Source: Glycine soja
Lineage: Eukaryota > Streptophyta > Magnoliopsida > Fabales > Fabaceae
Direction of reading: 5' to 3'
DNA: 64,000 bases
NCBI RefSeq assembly: GCF_004193775.1
Contig: NC_041020.1
Location: forward strand, 9,493,198-9,557,197
This document shows, piece by piece, positions 11,373 through 21,776 of the stretch; within the stretch, counting starts at the first letter, position 1; each line of letters opens with the position of its first letter. The position numbers and the translations under genes were made by a program. The notes beneath the pieces are model-generated. The model was not told the origin of the DNA, made no database searches, and worked only from the letters and a program-made list of their open reading frames with translations.

Positions 11373-12326
11373 TTGATCTCACCCATGGCTGAAATTGTGA
11401 ATCTTGTTCCTGAAATAGGAGACAAATTCCAGATTGCTGGAGAATTGCAGAATATTCATTCTGCTTATCGGTTAATAGGAGAGAATTATCTTAAATGGTC
11501 TCAACTCATTAGGACCATATTGAAGGGAAAAGGAAAGGGCAGTCACCTGACTGATAATGCCCCTGATGAAAAGGATGTCAAGTTCAAATCATGGGATGAA
11601 GAAGACTCCATGATCATGGCATGGCTGTGGAATTCAATGGTCCTAGAAATCAGTGATACCTGTATGTTCCTTAAATTAGCAAAGGAAATTTGGGAGGCAG
11701 TAGAACAAACCTATTCTAAGGCCAAGGATGCTGTACAAATATATGATGTAAAGGTGAAAACCTTGGGTGCCAAACAGGGGAACAAATCAGTCACAGAATA
11801 TGCCAATCAACTCAAATCCCTATGGATGAAATTGGATCACTATCGAGTCATAAAAGCAAGGTGTTCAGAAGACTCAGTAATCCTTAAGGAGTACATTGAA
11901 CAAGATAGAGTTTACGATTTTTTGGTAGGCTTGAATTCTGAATATGACCAGGTCCAAATCCAAATTCTGGGAAAAGAGAAAGTCCCAAGACTTAATGAAG
12001 TGATAGCCATCATCCAGAGTGAAGAAAGCAGGCGAGAACTGATGCTGGAAATCCCAACTGCTGAAAGCTCAGCAATGATAGCTGAAGGAGGAACAACCAT
12101 AGTTGTTAACCAGAAGAAAAACGGATTTCCCAATATGGAGAAAAAACATGAGGAAGTCTGGTGTACCTACTGCAACAAGCCACGTCACACAAGGGAGAAG
12201 TGCTGGAAATTACATGAAAACCCCCAAGTCAAGAATGGGGGCAGCAAGGAGGTCCTAAAAAAGGGGGAGGACAAGGGCAAGCACACACTGCTAATGCTGG
12301 ACATAGCGAAGAGGTTGTTCAGCTAA
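11373..12326 (+). pseudogene. gag: copia gag (nucleocapsid) frame
   Basis: About 317 codons of copia Gag. The ATG at 11,373 is the first; a second in-frame ATG at 11,385 (MAEIVNLVPEIG) is equally plausible. The N-terminal part has the usual NYLKWSQLIRTIL block, then SVTEYANQLKSLWMKLDHY and DRVYDFLVGLNSEYDQVQ. A CCHC zinc knuckle (CTYCNKPRHTREKC, C-x2-C-x4-H-x4-C, about residue 262) binds element RNA. The frame stops at 12,326, before the protease, where an intact copia polyprotein would read on; a frameshift after the knuckle is likely. Gag may still be translatable, but the element as a whole is dead. Confidence 0.88.
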
Positions 12327-12439
12327 ATCATGAAGAGATAGAAAGGGTAAGATCCTTCCTTAGTAAACTGGAGAAGCCTATATGTACGTGCTCCTTAACA
12401 TATTCTGGTAAGTTTTCATTTTCTTTTGGACTTAATGTT

Positions 12440-12697
12440 TCAGATACACCATTTACTCACTACTGGATATTAGATTCTAGAGCCACAGACCACATGACCC
12501 CTTTACCCAAATACTTCTCCACATATTCTCCATGTCCTAGTAACAAGAAAATTTCCACAGCAGATGAAACCCTTATAACTGCAGCAGGACAAGGAGAGGT
12601 CCAAATAAGCCCATAACATTAAAAAATGTCCTTCATGTTCCTAAGCTGTCAACCAATCTGATTTCTATACAAAAACTCACAAAAGATATCTCATGTA
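12440..12697 (+). pseudogene. copia protease remnant with a damaged active site
   Basis: The translation at 12,457-12,504 reads THYWILDSRATDHMTPL. The aspartic protease motif of copia elements is DSGATDHM, so the catalytic-site glycine is replaced by arginine. A stop (TAA) follows near 12,614 after VQISP. Residual VLHVPKLSTNLISIQKLT matches the segment normally found between protease and integrase. Confidence 0.8.
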
Positions 12698-13470
12698 ATG
12701 TTGTTTTTTTATAGCAATTCTTGTATATTACAAAACAAGAACTCGGGGAGGATGATTGGACATGCTAGAGAATGGAATGGCCTGTACTATATAAAGGATC
12801 CTAATATGCCTACCAGGAGCCACTCTCTCATCTCTGAATCCACCATGACCAGCAAAGAGAAAATTCAACTATACCATTGCCGGATGGGACATCCTTCATT
12901 TCAAGTTGTAAAAGCGATATTTCCTTCCTTGTTTAAGAATTTAAATGTGGGGAGTCTGCATTGTGAGGTGTGTGAGCTTGCTAAACACAAGCGTGTATCT
13001 TTTCCATTAGTAATAAGATGAGTTCTTTCCCTTTTTCTCTTGTTCATACTGATGTATGTGGTCCTGCTAATGTCCCTAATATCTCTGGTGCTAAATGGTT
13101 TTTAACCTTCATAGATAATTGTACTCGCGTGACTTGGGTTTTCTTATTAAAACAGAAATCCGAAGTTAGCTCTGATTTTATTCAGTTTGTCTCAATGATT
13201 AAAAACCAATTTGGAGTCAACATTAAGAGAATTAGGTTTGACAATGTCAGGGACTACATTAATCTTGTGCTCAACTCTTTTTGTCAAAAGGAAGGGATAA
13301 CCCATGAGTCTTCATGTGTTAACACACCTCAACAGAATGGGATTGCAGAAAGGAAAAATGGACACTTATTAAACCAAATCAGAGCTTTGCTTTTTCAAAA
13401 TCATGTCCTTAAAATTTTTTGGGGGGAAGCCCTCCTTACTACCACCTACCTAATCAATAGGTTACCCTAA
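12698..13470 (+). pseudogene. copia integrase (GAG-pre-integrase plus catalytic core), frameshifted
   Basis: 12,698-13,021 encodes the pre-integrase zinc-binding region with LYHCRMGHPS and CEVCELAKHKR (HHCC-type). The frame ends at a TGA near 13,018, and the core resumes in another frame (13,018-13,470), consistent with loss of one base. The core keeps HTDVCGP (first Asp), RFDNVRDY (second Asp, in place of the usual R-x-DNG-x-E/DY) and TPQQNGIAERKNGHL (Glu). The changed DNG loop and the frameshift make it inactive. A TAA at 13,468-13,470 interrupts the frame after YLINRLP. Confidence 0.88.
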
Positions 13471-13494
13471 AAAATCTTAGAATCAAAAAGTCCC

Positions 13495-14955
13495 ATGCAA
13501 GCCCTATCCTCATTCTACCCACACTTGGACCCTACAAATAAACTCCAACCTAGAATATTTGAGTGTGTATCCTTTGTACATGTTCAAAGTAATGAAAGGG
13601 GAAAACTGGATCCTAGGGCTGTCAAGTGTGTATTCTTGGGGTACTCAACCACACAAAATGGATACAAATGCTTTCACCCTCCATCAAGAAGATTCTATGT
13701 GTCAAGGGATGTCACCTTCAACGGACAAGACAACTACTTCAAGCAACCTCATCTTCAGGGGGAGAATGTAATAGAGGAAGATGAGCCTCTAATGCTTCCG
13801 AATATGACATTTGGACCTGAAATTGGGACAACTAGCACTGCTGTACCTGAAACTAAAAGAAGTCTAGATTTAGCAGAACAATCCCCTGATCCAAAAGCAG
13901 GACCTGCACCTCAACCTGAGACTAATGGTGGGAAATTTGGGAAAAATCTGATATATTCAAGGAGAGAAAAGGCCATTCCGGATTCTATCCATGGTCAAGA
14001 ATCTGATCCACCATCATTACACGAGGTAACATCTTCTAATCCTATAAATAATTCTAATGAGTTTGTTGCTGAAATTTCAGAAGTACAGATGAACCAAAAC
14101 CTTCACCTTCCTATTGCCCTTAGAAAAGGAACTAGAACATGCACCCAACAATCACTTTACTCTCTATCAAGTTTCCTATTCTTTAAAAAATTCTCTCCTA
14201 CCCATAAAACTTTTCTCACAAACCTAAACACTACACCCACACCCTCCTCTGTATCTAAAGCATTATCTGACAGGAAATGGAAACAAGCCATGGATGTGGA
14301 AATGGAGGCGTTAAACAAGAACAAGACCTGGGAACTTGCCACTTTGCCAACTGGAAAAAAACCAGTTAGGTGCAAATGGGTATACACCATAAACATAGCT
14401 GATGGGACCATTGAACATTACAAGACAAGGTTAGTGGCCAAAGGATTCACTCGGACATATGGAGTGGATTACTTGGAAACATTTGCCCCAATTGTTTTGA
14501 TGAACACGGTTAGAGTAATATTGTCATTAGCAGTAAACCATGATTGGGACATGTAGCAGTTTGATGTGAAGAATGCATTCCTACATGGAGATCTTGAAGA
14601 AGAAATATACATGGAGTTATCCTTTGGTTATGATGGATAGGTTGCTACTGGAACTGTTTGCAAGCTAAAAAAGGCTCTATATGGGCTGAAACAATCCCCG
14701 AGAGCATGGTTTGGAAGATTCACCAAAGTTATGACAAGTTTGGGCTATAAACATAGCCAAGGTGATCACGCTTTATTTATCAAACATTCAGTTTCAGGGG
14801 AAGTAACAGTATTACTGGTGTATGTAGATGATAATATAGTAACTGGGGATGACAAAAGGGAGCAACAAGAGTTAAGTCAATGCCTTGCCACAGAATTTGA
14901 GATTAAGACATTAGGGAGACTTAAATATTTTTTGGGAATTGAAGTGGCCCATTCT
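13495..14955 (+). pseudogene. copia reverse transcriptase region, 5' part, cut by the LINE
   Basis: One frame runs through the integrase C-terminal region (KCVFLGYSTTQNGYKCFHP), a variable linker, and the RT start (WKQAMDVEMEALNKNKTWEL, RLVAKGFTRTYGVDYLETFAP, QFDVKNAFLHGDLEEEIYM, LYGLKQSPRAWF). The catalytic motif YVDDNIVTGDD is at 14,821-14,853. In-frame TAG stops occur at 14,554-14,556 and near 14,638. The LINE insertion splits RT immediately after GIEVAHS; the downstream part resumes at 17,330. Confidence 0.9.
14941..14955 (+). repeat. Left target-site duplication of the LINE (15 bp)
   Basis: GAAGTGGCCCATTCT at 14,941-14,955 is repeated exactly at 17,330-17,344. The duplicated codons belong to copia RT (EVAHS), which shows that the LINE inserted into the copia element. 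Confidence 0.95.
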
Positions 14956-14963
14956 TAACCATC

Positions 14964-17299
14964 TTGGAGTTTTCGGAGGCTTTGGATCTTTTTATAGCCA
15001 ATACATGGTTTAAGAAAAGAGCGGAACATCTTATCACTTACAAAAGTGGAGGGACATGTTCTCAGATAGATTTCTTCCTTATCAGGAAGTCTGATAGGAA
15101 GTATTGCTTGAACTGTAAAGTTATCCCGGGAGAGAGCTTGACTACCCAACATAGAGTTTTGGTCATGGATGTAAGAATTAGAGATAGGGCAAAGAGAAGA
15201 AGTCCTATGGTAGCACCAAGGATCAAATGGTGGCACTTGAATGGTGAGAAACAAGGAATTTTCCAACAAAAGATATGGGAGGGATGGTGTGGACAATCAT
15301 AAGGAAGTGCAAATGATATGTGGAACAAGATGTCCCAAGAGATTATTAAAGTGGCTAAAGAGACGTTGGGTAAATCTAGAGGTTTTGGACCTCGGGGTAA
15401 AGAATCGTGGTGGTGGAATGAAAGTGTTCAGAGCAAAGTTAGAGTAAAAAAGGAGTGTTTCAAGGAGTGGTCTAGGTGTAGAAATTCTGAAACTTGGGAT
15501 AAGTATAAGATAGCTAGAAATGAAACCAAAAAGGCGGTGAGTGAGGCAAGAGCCCAAGCTTTTGACGGACTATACCAAGCTCTAGGAACCAGGGACGGAG
15601 AAAGATCTATATATAGGCTTGCTAAGGGTCGAGAGAGGAAGACTAGAGATTTGGATCAAGTAAAGTGTGTTAAGGATGAAGAAGGCAAAGTCTTAGTGCA
15701 TGAAAAAGATATCAAGGAAAGGTGGAAGGCGTCTTTCCACAACTTATTTAATGATGGATATGGATATGACTCTAGCAGTCTAGACACAAGAGAAGAGGAC
15801 CGGAACTATAAGTACTATCGTCGGATTCAGAAACAGGAAGTAAAGGAAGCGTTGAAAAGAATGAGTAACGGTAAGGCGGTGGGGCCAGACAACATACCTA
15901 TTGAAGTGTGGAAAACTCTTGGAGATAGAGGTCTTGAGTGACTCACCAAACTCTTTAATGAAATTATGAGGTCAAAACGCATGCCGGAGGAATGGAGGAG
16001 AAGCACGTTAGTGCCAATCTATAAGAACAAGGGGGATATACAAAATTGTGCAAATTATAGGGGAATCAAGCTCATGAGTCATACCATAAAATTATGGGAA
16101 AGAGTGATCGAACGGAGATTAAGAAAGGAGACTCAAGTTACTGAGAATCAATTTGGTTTCATGCCGGGAAGGTCGACCATGGAAGCGATCTATTTATTAC
16201 GGCGAGTGATGGAGCAATATCGCATGGACCAACAAGACTTGCACTTGATTTTTATTGACTTGGAGAAAGCGTATGATAGAGTGCCTAGAGAGATTTTGTG
16301 GAAAGCTCTAGAGAAGAAAGGGGTTAGGGTTACATATATTCAAGCTATCCAAGATATGTATGATAGGGTATCGACTAGTGTTAGGACACAGGGTGGAGAG
16401 TCAGACGATTTTCCCATCACAATTGGTTTGCATCAAGGGTCAACCCTTAGCCCCTACCTTTTTACCTTAATTCTGGATGTCCTCACGGAACAAATCCAAG
16501 AGATAGCGCCGAGATGCATGCTTTTTGCAGATGACATAGTCCTCCTTGGAGAGTCGAGGGAGGAGTTGAATGAGAGGTTGGAAACTTGGAGACGAGCTCT
16601 AGAAACACATGGTTTTCGCCTAAGCAGAAGCAAATCGGAGTATATGGAATGTAAGTTCAACAAAAGAAGGAGGGTTTCTAACTCAGAGGTGAAAATAGGA
16701 GACCATATTATCCCTCAAGTCACACGGTTTAAATATCTTGGGTCTGTAATACAGGATGATGGAGAAATTGAAGGGGATGTGAATCATTGCATTCAAGCAG
16801 GATGGATGAAATGGAGAAAAGCATCGGGGGTGTTATGTGATGCAAAGGTACCGATCAAGCTAAAGGGAAAGTTTTATCGGACTGCGGTAAGACCGGCGAT
16901 TTTGTACGGAACAGAATGTTGGGCGGTCAAGAGCCAACATGAGAATAAAGTAGGTGTAGCGGAGATGAGGATGTTGCGGTGGATGTGTGGTAAGACTCGA
17001 CAGGATAAAATTAGAAACGAAGCTATTAGAGAGAGGGTTGGAGTAGCGCCTATTGTAGAGAAGATGGTGGAAAATAGACTTAGGTGATTTGGGCATGTAG
17101 AGAGAAGACCGGTAGACTCTGTAGTGAGGAGCGTAGACCAGATGGAGAGAAGGCAAACAATTCGAGGCAGAGGAAGACCCAAAAAGACTATAAGAGAGGT
17201 TATCAAAAAAGATCTCGAACTTAATGATTTGGATAGAAGTATGGTACTTGATAGAACATTATGGCGGAAGTTGATCCATGTAGCCGACCCCACCTAGTG
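14964..17299 (+). pseudogene. LINE endonuclease-reverse transcriptase frame with three nonsense codons
   Basis: One continuous frame, with no frameshift, is broken only by TAA at 15,300-15,302, TGA at 15,939-15,941 and TGA at 17,085-17,087. The first 110 residues are the C-terminal part of the endonuclease (GGTCSQIDFFLIRK and a TQHR site corresponding to the family SDH motif). RT motifs follow: NYRGIKLMSHTIKLWERVIE, QFGFMPGRSTMEAI, FIDLEKAYDRVPRE, GLHQGSTLSPYLFTLILDVL and the catalytic FADDIVLL at 16,523-16,546. The C-terminal part (RMLRWMCGKTRQDKIRNEAI, FGHVERRPVDS, HVADPT) is also RTE-like. The two TGA codons sit where tryptophan is expected (TGG to TGA). The RT core is otherwise complete. 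Confidence 0.92.
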
Positions 17300-17308
17300 G
17301 GATAAGGC

Positions 17309-17329
17309 GTTGTTGTTGTTGTTGTTGTT
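17309..17329 (+). repeat. (TTG)n tail of the LINE
   Basis: About six TTG units directly precede the right target duplication at 17,330. This is the 3' terminus of the LINE. Confidence 0.93.
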
Positions 17330-18165
17330 GAAGTGGCCCATTCTAACAAAGGAATCTTCATATCTCAACAAAAATACATCATTGACTTGCTTAAAGAAAC
17401 AGGTAAAACAGCTTGCAGACCAGCAAGTACTCCAGTTGATCCAAACATAAAGTTAGGAAGTGCAGAGGAGGATATTACTGTGGACAAGGAAATGTATCAG
17501 AGACTTGTAGGCTTACTTATTTACTTATCCCATACTAGGCCAGACATTGCTTTTGCTGTAAGCTTAGTCAGCCAATTTATGCACCAACCTAAGGAAGTAC
17601 ATTTACAAGTTGCCCTTAGAATTGTTCAATATTTAAAAGGGACTCCAGGAAAAGGGATTTTGTTCAAACGAAACAAGAGGGTAAGTCTTGAAGCATATAC
17701 GGATGCAGATTATGTTGGGTCAGTTGTGGACAGGAGATCAACTACTGGATACTGCACTTTCCTTGGTGGAAACTTGGTGACTTGGAAGAGCAAAAAACAA
17801 AGTGTAGTAGCTAGATCAAGTGCTAAAGCAAAATTTCGAGCAATGGCCCAAGGAATATGTGAACTTCTATGGCTGAAGTTATATTGGAAGACTTAAAGAT
17901 AAAGTGGGATGAACCTATGAGGTTATATTGTCACAATAAATCTGCAATTAGTCTAGCCCACAATCTAGTGCAACATGATAGAACCAAACATATTGAGGTG
18001 GACACACATTTTATCAAAGAAAAGCTAGACAATGGCTTGATTTGCACTCCATATGTGTCCACTCAAAATCAACTTGCATATATACTCACCAAGGGGCTGA
18101 GCTATATCAACTTTAAAAGAATTATATCCAAGCTAGGAATGGAGAACATTTATTCACCAGCTTGA
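17330..18165 (+). pseudogene. copia RT end and RNase H, frameshifted
   Basis: After the duplicated EVAHS codons the RT continues (GIFISQQKYIIDLLKETG, YQRLVGLLIYLSHTRPDIAF, HLQVALRIVQYLKGTPGKGI) into RNase H with YTDADYVGSVVDRRSTTGYC and LVTWKSKKQSVVARSSAKAK. The frame shifts near 17,880, and the C-terminus continues in another frame to KHIEVDTHFIKEKL and LGMENIYSP before a TGA at 18,163-18,165. A frameshift in RNase H adds to the stops upstream. Confidence 0.9.
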
Positions 18166-18172
18166 GGGAGAG
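18163..18172 (+). other. Polypurine tract of the copia element
   Basis: TGAGGGAGAG abuts the 3' LTR and is the expected plus-strand primer position. Confidence 0.85.
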
Positions 18173-18436
18173 TGTCAAAATCGTGTTACTTAGTGTGTAT
18201 TTTAGGGAAGTTTATATTTTATCCCTGATTGTATTTTTATTCTTTATCACAGCTGTATATTGCTATTAATACTAGGATTATGTATTTAGAATAAATCCCA
18301 TTATTATAGGGATTTGTCTCCCTAGAATTTGTTGTCCATATTTCCTAAAATAGCCAGCAGACTCATGTACATATAGGTCCAATGACCTCATAATTCGACA
18401 TGAGAAAATAAAATATTATTCCTTCTAAATTTGAGA
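18173..18436 (+). repeat. 3' LTR of the copia element (264 bp)
   Basis: Near-identical to 10,995-11,256; differences include a GT insertion in CAGCTGTATATTG. It has the same GAGA ending and is followed by the CTCCA duplication at 18,437-18,441. Confidence 0.93.
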
Positions 18437-18441
18437 CTCCA

Positions 18442-18811
18442 AACTAGCTCTTTATTGTTTTCTTGTGTAAAGAGTGGATGCTTTCATAGCCATTCTTTAT
18501 TATCAATTTGATGAGGCTTGGTCAATGTCTTAATTATGTATGTTGTCATTTCTCAGTCATCTACAGTAGTTAAATTTTGGTTTGGTTTGGTTGTTTGTTG
18601 TTTTTTTTTTTTTTTTCCTGGGTGCTTGAATACTGGTTGAGGCTGCAAGAAGAATCAAAAGGTTCTGGCTTGATGATACAGGCTTGTGTTATGTCCAGCT
18701 ACCCAGGGTTCTGGCGGAAAACAAGTATGGCTTAACCAAATGTTAAATATTGTGTCCTGATTTGCTTCAATTCTCGCGTATACTTTAGCTGCTGCAGGAC
18801 GCAAAAGGATA
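18442..18811 (+). other. Continuation of the pre-insertion locus
   Basis: This continues the sequence interrupted by the copia element. It includes a T-rich tract (18,601-18,617). No reading frame is supported. Confidence 0.4.
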
Positions 18812-19785
18812 TAACATTTATGTTGTCTTTTAGTTTGTGGGATTCTTTGCACAAAAAAAGTACTAGCAGTTGGACGATGACTCTAGTTGTGCAATATTTC
18901 CATGTCCGACTCATGTTTCGTGATTTGATTGCTATGTCACTATGAATCTAGGTATTTATTCTAATTCTTAATAATCAAGCATATTGTAGATCTTACAACT
19001 TTATGGTTCTATGATATATGTCTTATGTATTTTTGTGGCTCCTGCTTACAGAATTAATATTGTTAAATTAAGGATTAAAATCCAACGTATCCAACATATA
19101 CTTTTTTACTCGAGTTCATGTGTTTGACAACCTATAAGAAATTGAGAATAAAAAAAGTACAAATATAACATTTTAATCTAGTTTTAGTGACCATGATTAT
19201 GCCTAAACCATAAGCACATCAAAAGATACTTTCAGTGGACGTTTGAAACTAGTCAGGTTTGGTGCTTTGGCAATTTTAATTACATATTCTGGGATTTGTC
19301 AATGGCCTGAATTATTCAAAAAAGCTTTTTGGTTCTTGCATTCTAAAGCCTTTACCCCTGCAGAATTTAATGGGATTCTTTAGTGTTGACATTCAATTTT
19401 CACGCAATGTTTACAGAGTTCCACTTGCATGGTTGGATGTTTTGCAGATAAATTGATATGCGCTGATATAATTTATAAATAAGGGTACAGAGATATCATA
19501 CCCAAACTAACGTATTGCTCTTGTTTTTCTTTGAAATACACTGCGTTGATATTTGATTCAACTAGGATCAGGTAGTATTCTAGACAACATGGACTCTGTT
19601 GATCTACTTTCCTTGTTATTATTGGTTGCAATTGCAACTTGCAAGTTGATCATGTTTGCTTGATAAATTACTGGGTTCTTTTCTGATTAATGTATGGTGT
19701 TTGTTATTTTTCCAGTTTCAATCACAACATTAAGAAAGACGATAGGTTTGTGAGAGATATCAATGGGATATAAACATCTCGTGTC
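18812..19785 (+). repeat. Copy B of the ~0.9-kb direct duplication
   Basis: Colinear with 9991-10,880 through several exact blocks such as CTTGCATGGTTGGATG and CAATCACAACATTAAGAAAG, separated by indels. With the copia element removed, the two copies would lie about 1.4 kb apart, so this was a tandem duplication before the copia insertion. Confidence 0.75.
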
Positions 19786-20398
19786 AACCTGTGTGTACAG
19801 TACCACACACATACTGGTTTATTTATAATAAGAGAAATAATAAAGTTTACAGAGGATAAGAATCCCTACAAATTAGCTATACAGTAGTTCCCAACTTTTC
19901 CTATTTTAAGAAAAAAAAAAATAAAAAATCATGTACATAGTCAGTGTAAAGCACCTTTACACAAACAACTAATAGTGTTTTTGCCACCTTACTTTTATTG
20001 CTTTAATTAAATCAAATAAAAAATAATTGAAAAAAGGAAACAAATCACATCTCTTTTACACTGTTATGATATTCGCACCTTCTCCATTTGTCTTGACTCA
20101 TGCCCGTGTCTTCAACCGTATAGACTCACGTCGGTGCGGCTGCTTTTGCCTTTGGAGTTTTGCATATGTGTGAAGAAGTTATTACCTTTCTGGAGTTATG
20201 CAACATCAACCCGTTGAGATCAAATAAAATTACACCACTTTTATTGCATCAGCCCGTTCTTTATATCTCTTCTCCTGTCGAATATGTTGTTGCACTTCCA
20301 ATTCACGTACCTTGAGTTGCCTTCTGACCTCATGCCCTAGTTTTGCCTTCATTACGGGTTTGAACAATAATTTCATTGTTTTACTCTCTTACGTTGCT

Positions 20399-20418
20399 TT
20401 TTTTTTTTTTTTTTTTTT
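20399..20418 (+). repeat. Poly-T tract
   Basis: A run of about 20 T inside the long-TIR element. Confidence 0.9.
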
Positions 20419-20561
20419 CATTATCTGTTGTTCTACGTTCTCTTATATATGGGTTTGTTTCACAATTTGATTTAACCACTTACTCTTTTATGTTCACTTT
20501 AATTTAACCACTTTGAATGTCATTATTCTCAATTTGATTCTTCTACATATTTTTATGTGCA

Positions 20562-20562
<1 letters not shown>

Positions 20563-20626
<64 letters not shown>
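20563..20626 (+). repeat. (TTA)n microsatellite
   Basis: About 21 uninterrupted TTA/ATT units. Confidence 0.97.
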
Positions 20627-20627
<1 letters not shown>

Positions 20628-21776
20628 AAAGTGTTATTTACTGAATGTTGTGTGTCAATATATACCATACCTCATGTTATTTATAATATAAAAAAGAGAA
20701 TCAATATTGATTATAAGATTAATCAATTATTAATTAATAGAAAATAAAATATTCTAATAATAAATATAATATGTTACAAATGGGATATGAACCGAGATTC
20801 TAAATAATATTCCGTGAGCATATATGTAATATGAACCAAGATTGTGGTCAACCAATGAAGGCATGTAATGACGATGGAGACCGGTGGGATGCTCACGGGA
20901 GATGCATCACACGTCGTGTGCATGAACTTCATGCGCAAGACCCTGCATGGGATCACATGTGGCAGTGTTTTGAGTTGGCTGCATGTGTGGACGACGTGTG
21001 GGTTGTAGTAGTAAATCAAGAACCAATGGTATGTTAACTAGTAAAGAGATGCTTTGTTCAAAGGAGGGGTTTCAGTCAAAAAATTGTGAAAAATAGCACT
21101 TGCAACATAGGGCAAAACAAGGGTAGGGTGAAAGACAATTTTTAATATAAATAAAAGTGAAGATAGATGGATTATTTATAGATTCTTGAGAGAGCATAAT
21201 CATTAACTCTTTTTGAAAGCAAAACTGGTTGATGGAAGTGCAACAATGTATATGTATGTTTAGGGGAGACAAGACAATGCTACATAGAGAAGGGGAAGAT
21301 GCAATGAAAGGTGGTGCAATCTTATTTGATCTCTACTGGTTGATGATGTGAAACTCCAAAGAGGTAACAATGTATTCATGCATATGCGGAACTCAAAGGC
21401 AAAAGTAGCGGCAATAGCGTGAGTCGAGATAAGTAGAGAAGGTGCAAACAGCATAATACGGATGGGATTTGTTTCCTTTTTTTCAATTATTTTTTATTTG
21501 ATATACTTAAAGCAATAAAAAGTGAGGTGGAAAAATATATTGGTTGCCTGTGTAAAGCTGTTTTACATTGTACAATGTACAAACATTTTTCTCTTACAAT
21601 AAATAAAATCAGATCATTAACAAATTGTTTTATGAATTGGAAAGGAGTATTGGTTCTGTATTTCATTTATCTTCCTACTTTAAAAAGGTGTATCTCAACA
21701 AGGCCTTTAGGATCAAGTCATTTGATACTTTCATTGAACTTGTCATGTTTTCATTGTGCTTTGTCTAATTGGAAAT

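Larger units (their letters stand above)
14956..17329 (+). mobile_element. 5'-truncated RTE-clade LINE nested in the copia element
   Basis: A 2374-bp non-LTR element between 15-bp duplications. It encodes the end of an AP-type endonuclease followed by RT and ends in GGATAAGGCG plus a (TTG)n tail at about 17,309-17,329. A short TTG tail instead of poly(A), and a single endonuclease-RT frame, are characteristic of plant RTE-clade LINEs. The start falls inside the endonuclease, which is typical 5' truncation from incomplete reverse transcription. Confidence 0.93.
10995..18436 (+). mobile_element. Complete but defective Ty1/copia retrotransposon carrying a nested LINE
   Basis: Two near-identical LTRs, a CTCCA duplication, an initiator-Met tRNA primer site, a purine tract, and gag, protease, integrase, RT and RNase H in copia order (integrase before RT) identify a Ty1/copia element of the RE1-like type. 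Total length is 7442 bp, of which 2374 bp plus one TSD copy belong to a later LINE insertion; the original element was about 5.05 kb. All pol modules carry stops or frameshifts, so it cannot act autonomously. The LTRs differ at about nine positions plus a 2-bp indel (roughly 3.5% by eye), suggesting an insertion on the order of one to two million years ago at usual plant rates. Confidence 0.95.
19930..21590. mobile_element. Non-autonomous element with ~350-bp terminal inverted repeats
   Basis: The left arm (about 19,935-20,305) matches the reverse complement of the right arm (about 21,240-21,585) in a long colinear series: a CTTTACAC-type end, CACTTTTATTGCTTTAA-like sequence, AATAATTGAAAAAA.GGAAACAAATC, GCTTTTGCCTTTG-like sequence, GAGATCAAATAA, and TTGCACTTCCA. 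Such long TIRs with GTGTAAAG.. ends suggest a MULE-type element. No clear target duplication was found. The interior holds a TTA microsatellite and a GC-richer stretch (20,840-21,010) with an open frame of about 69 codons that I do not recognise. Confidence 0.65.
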
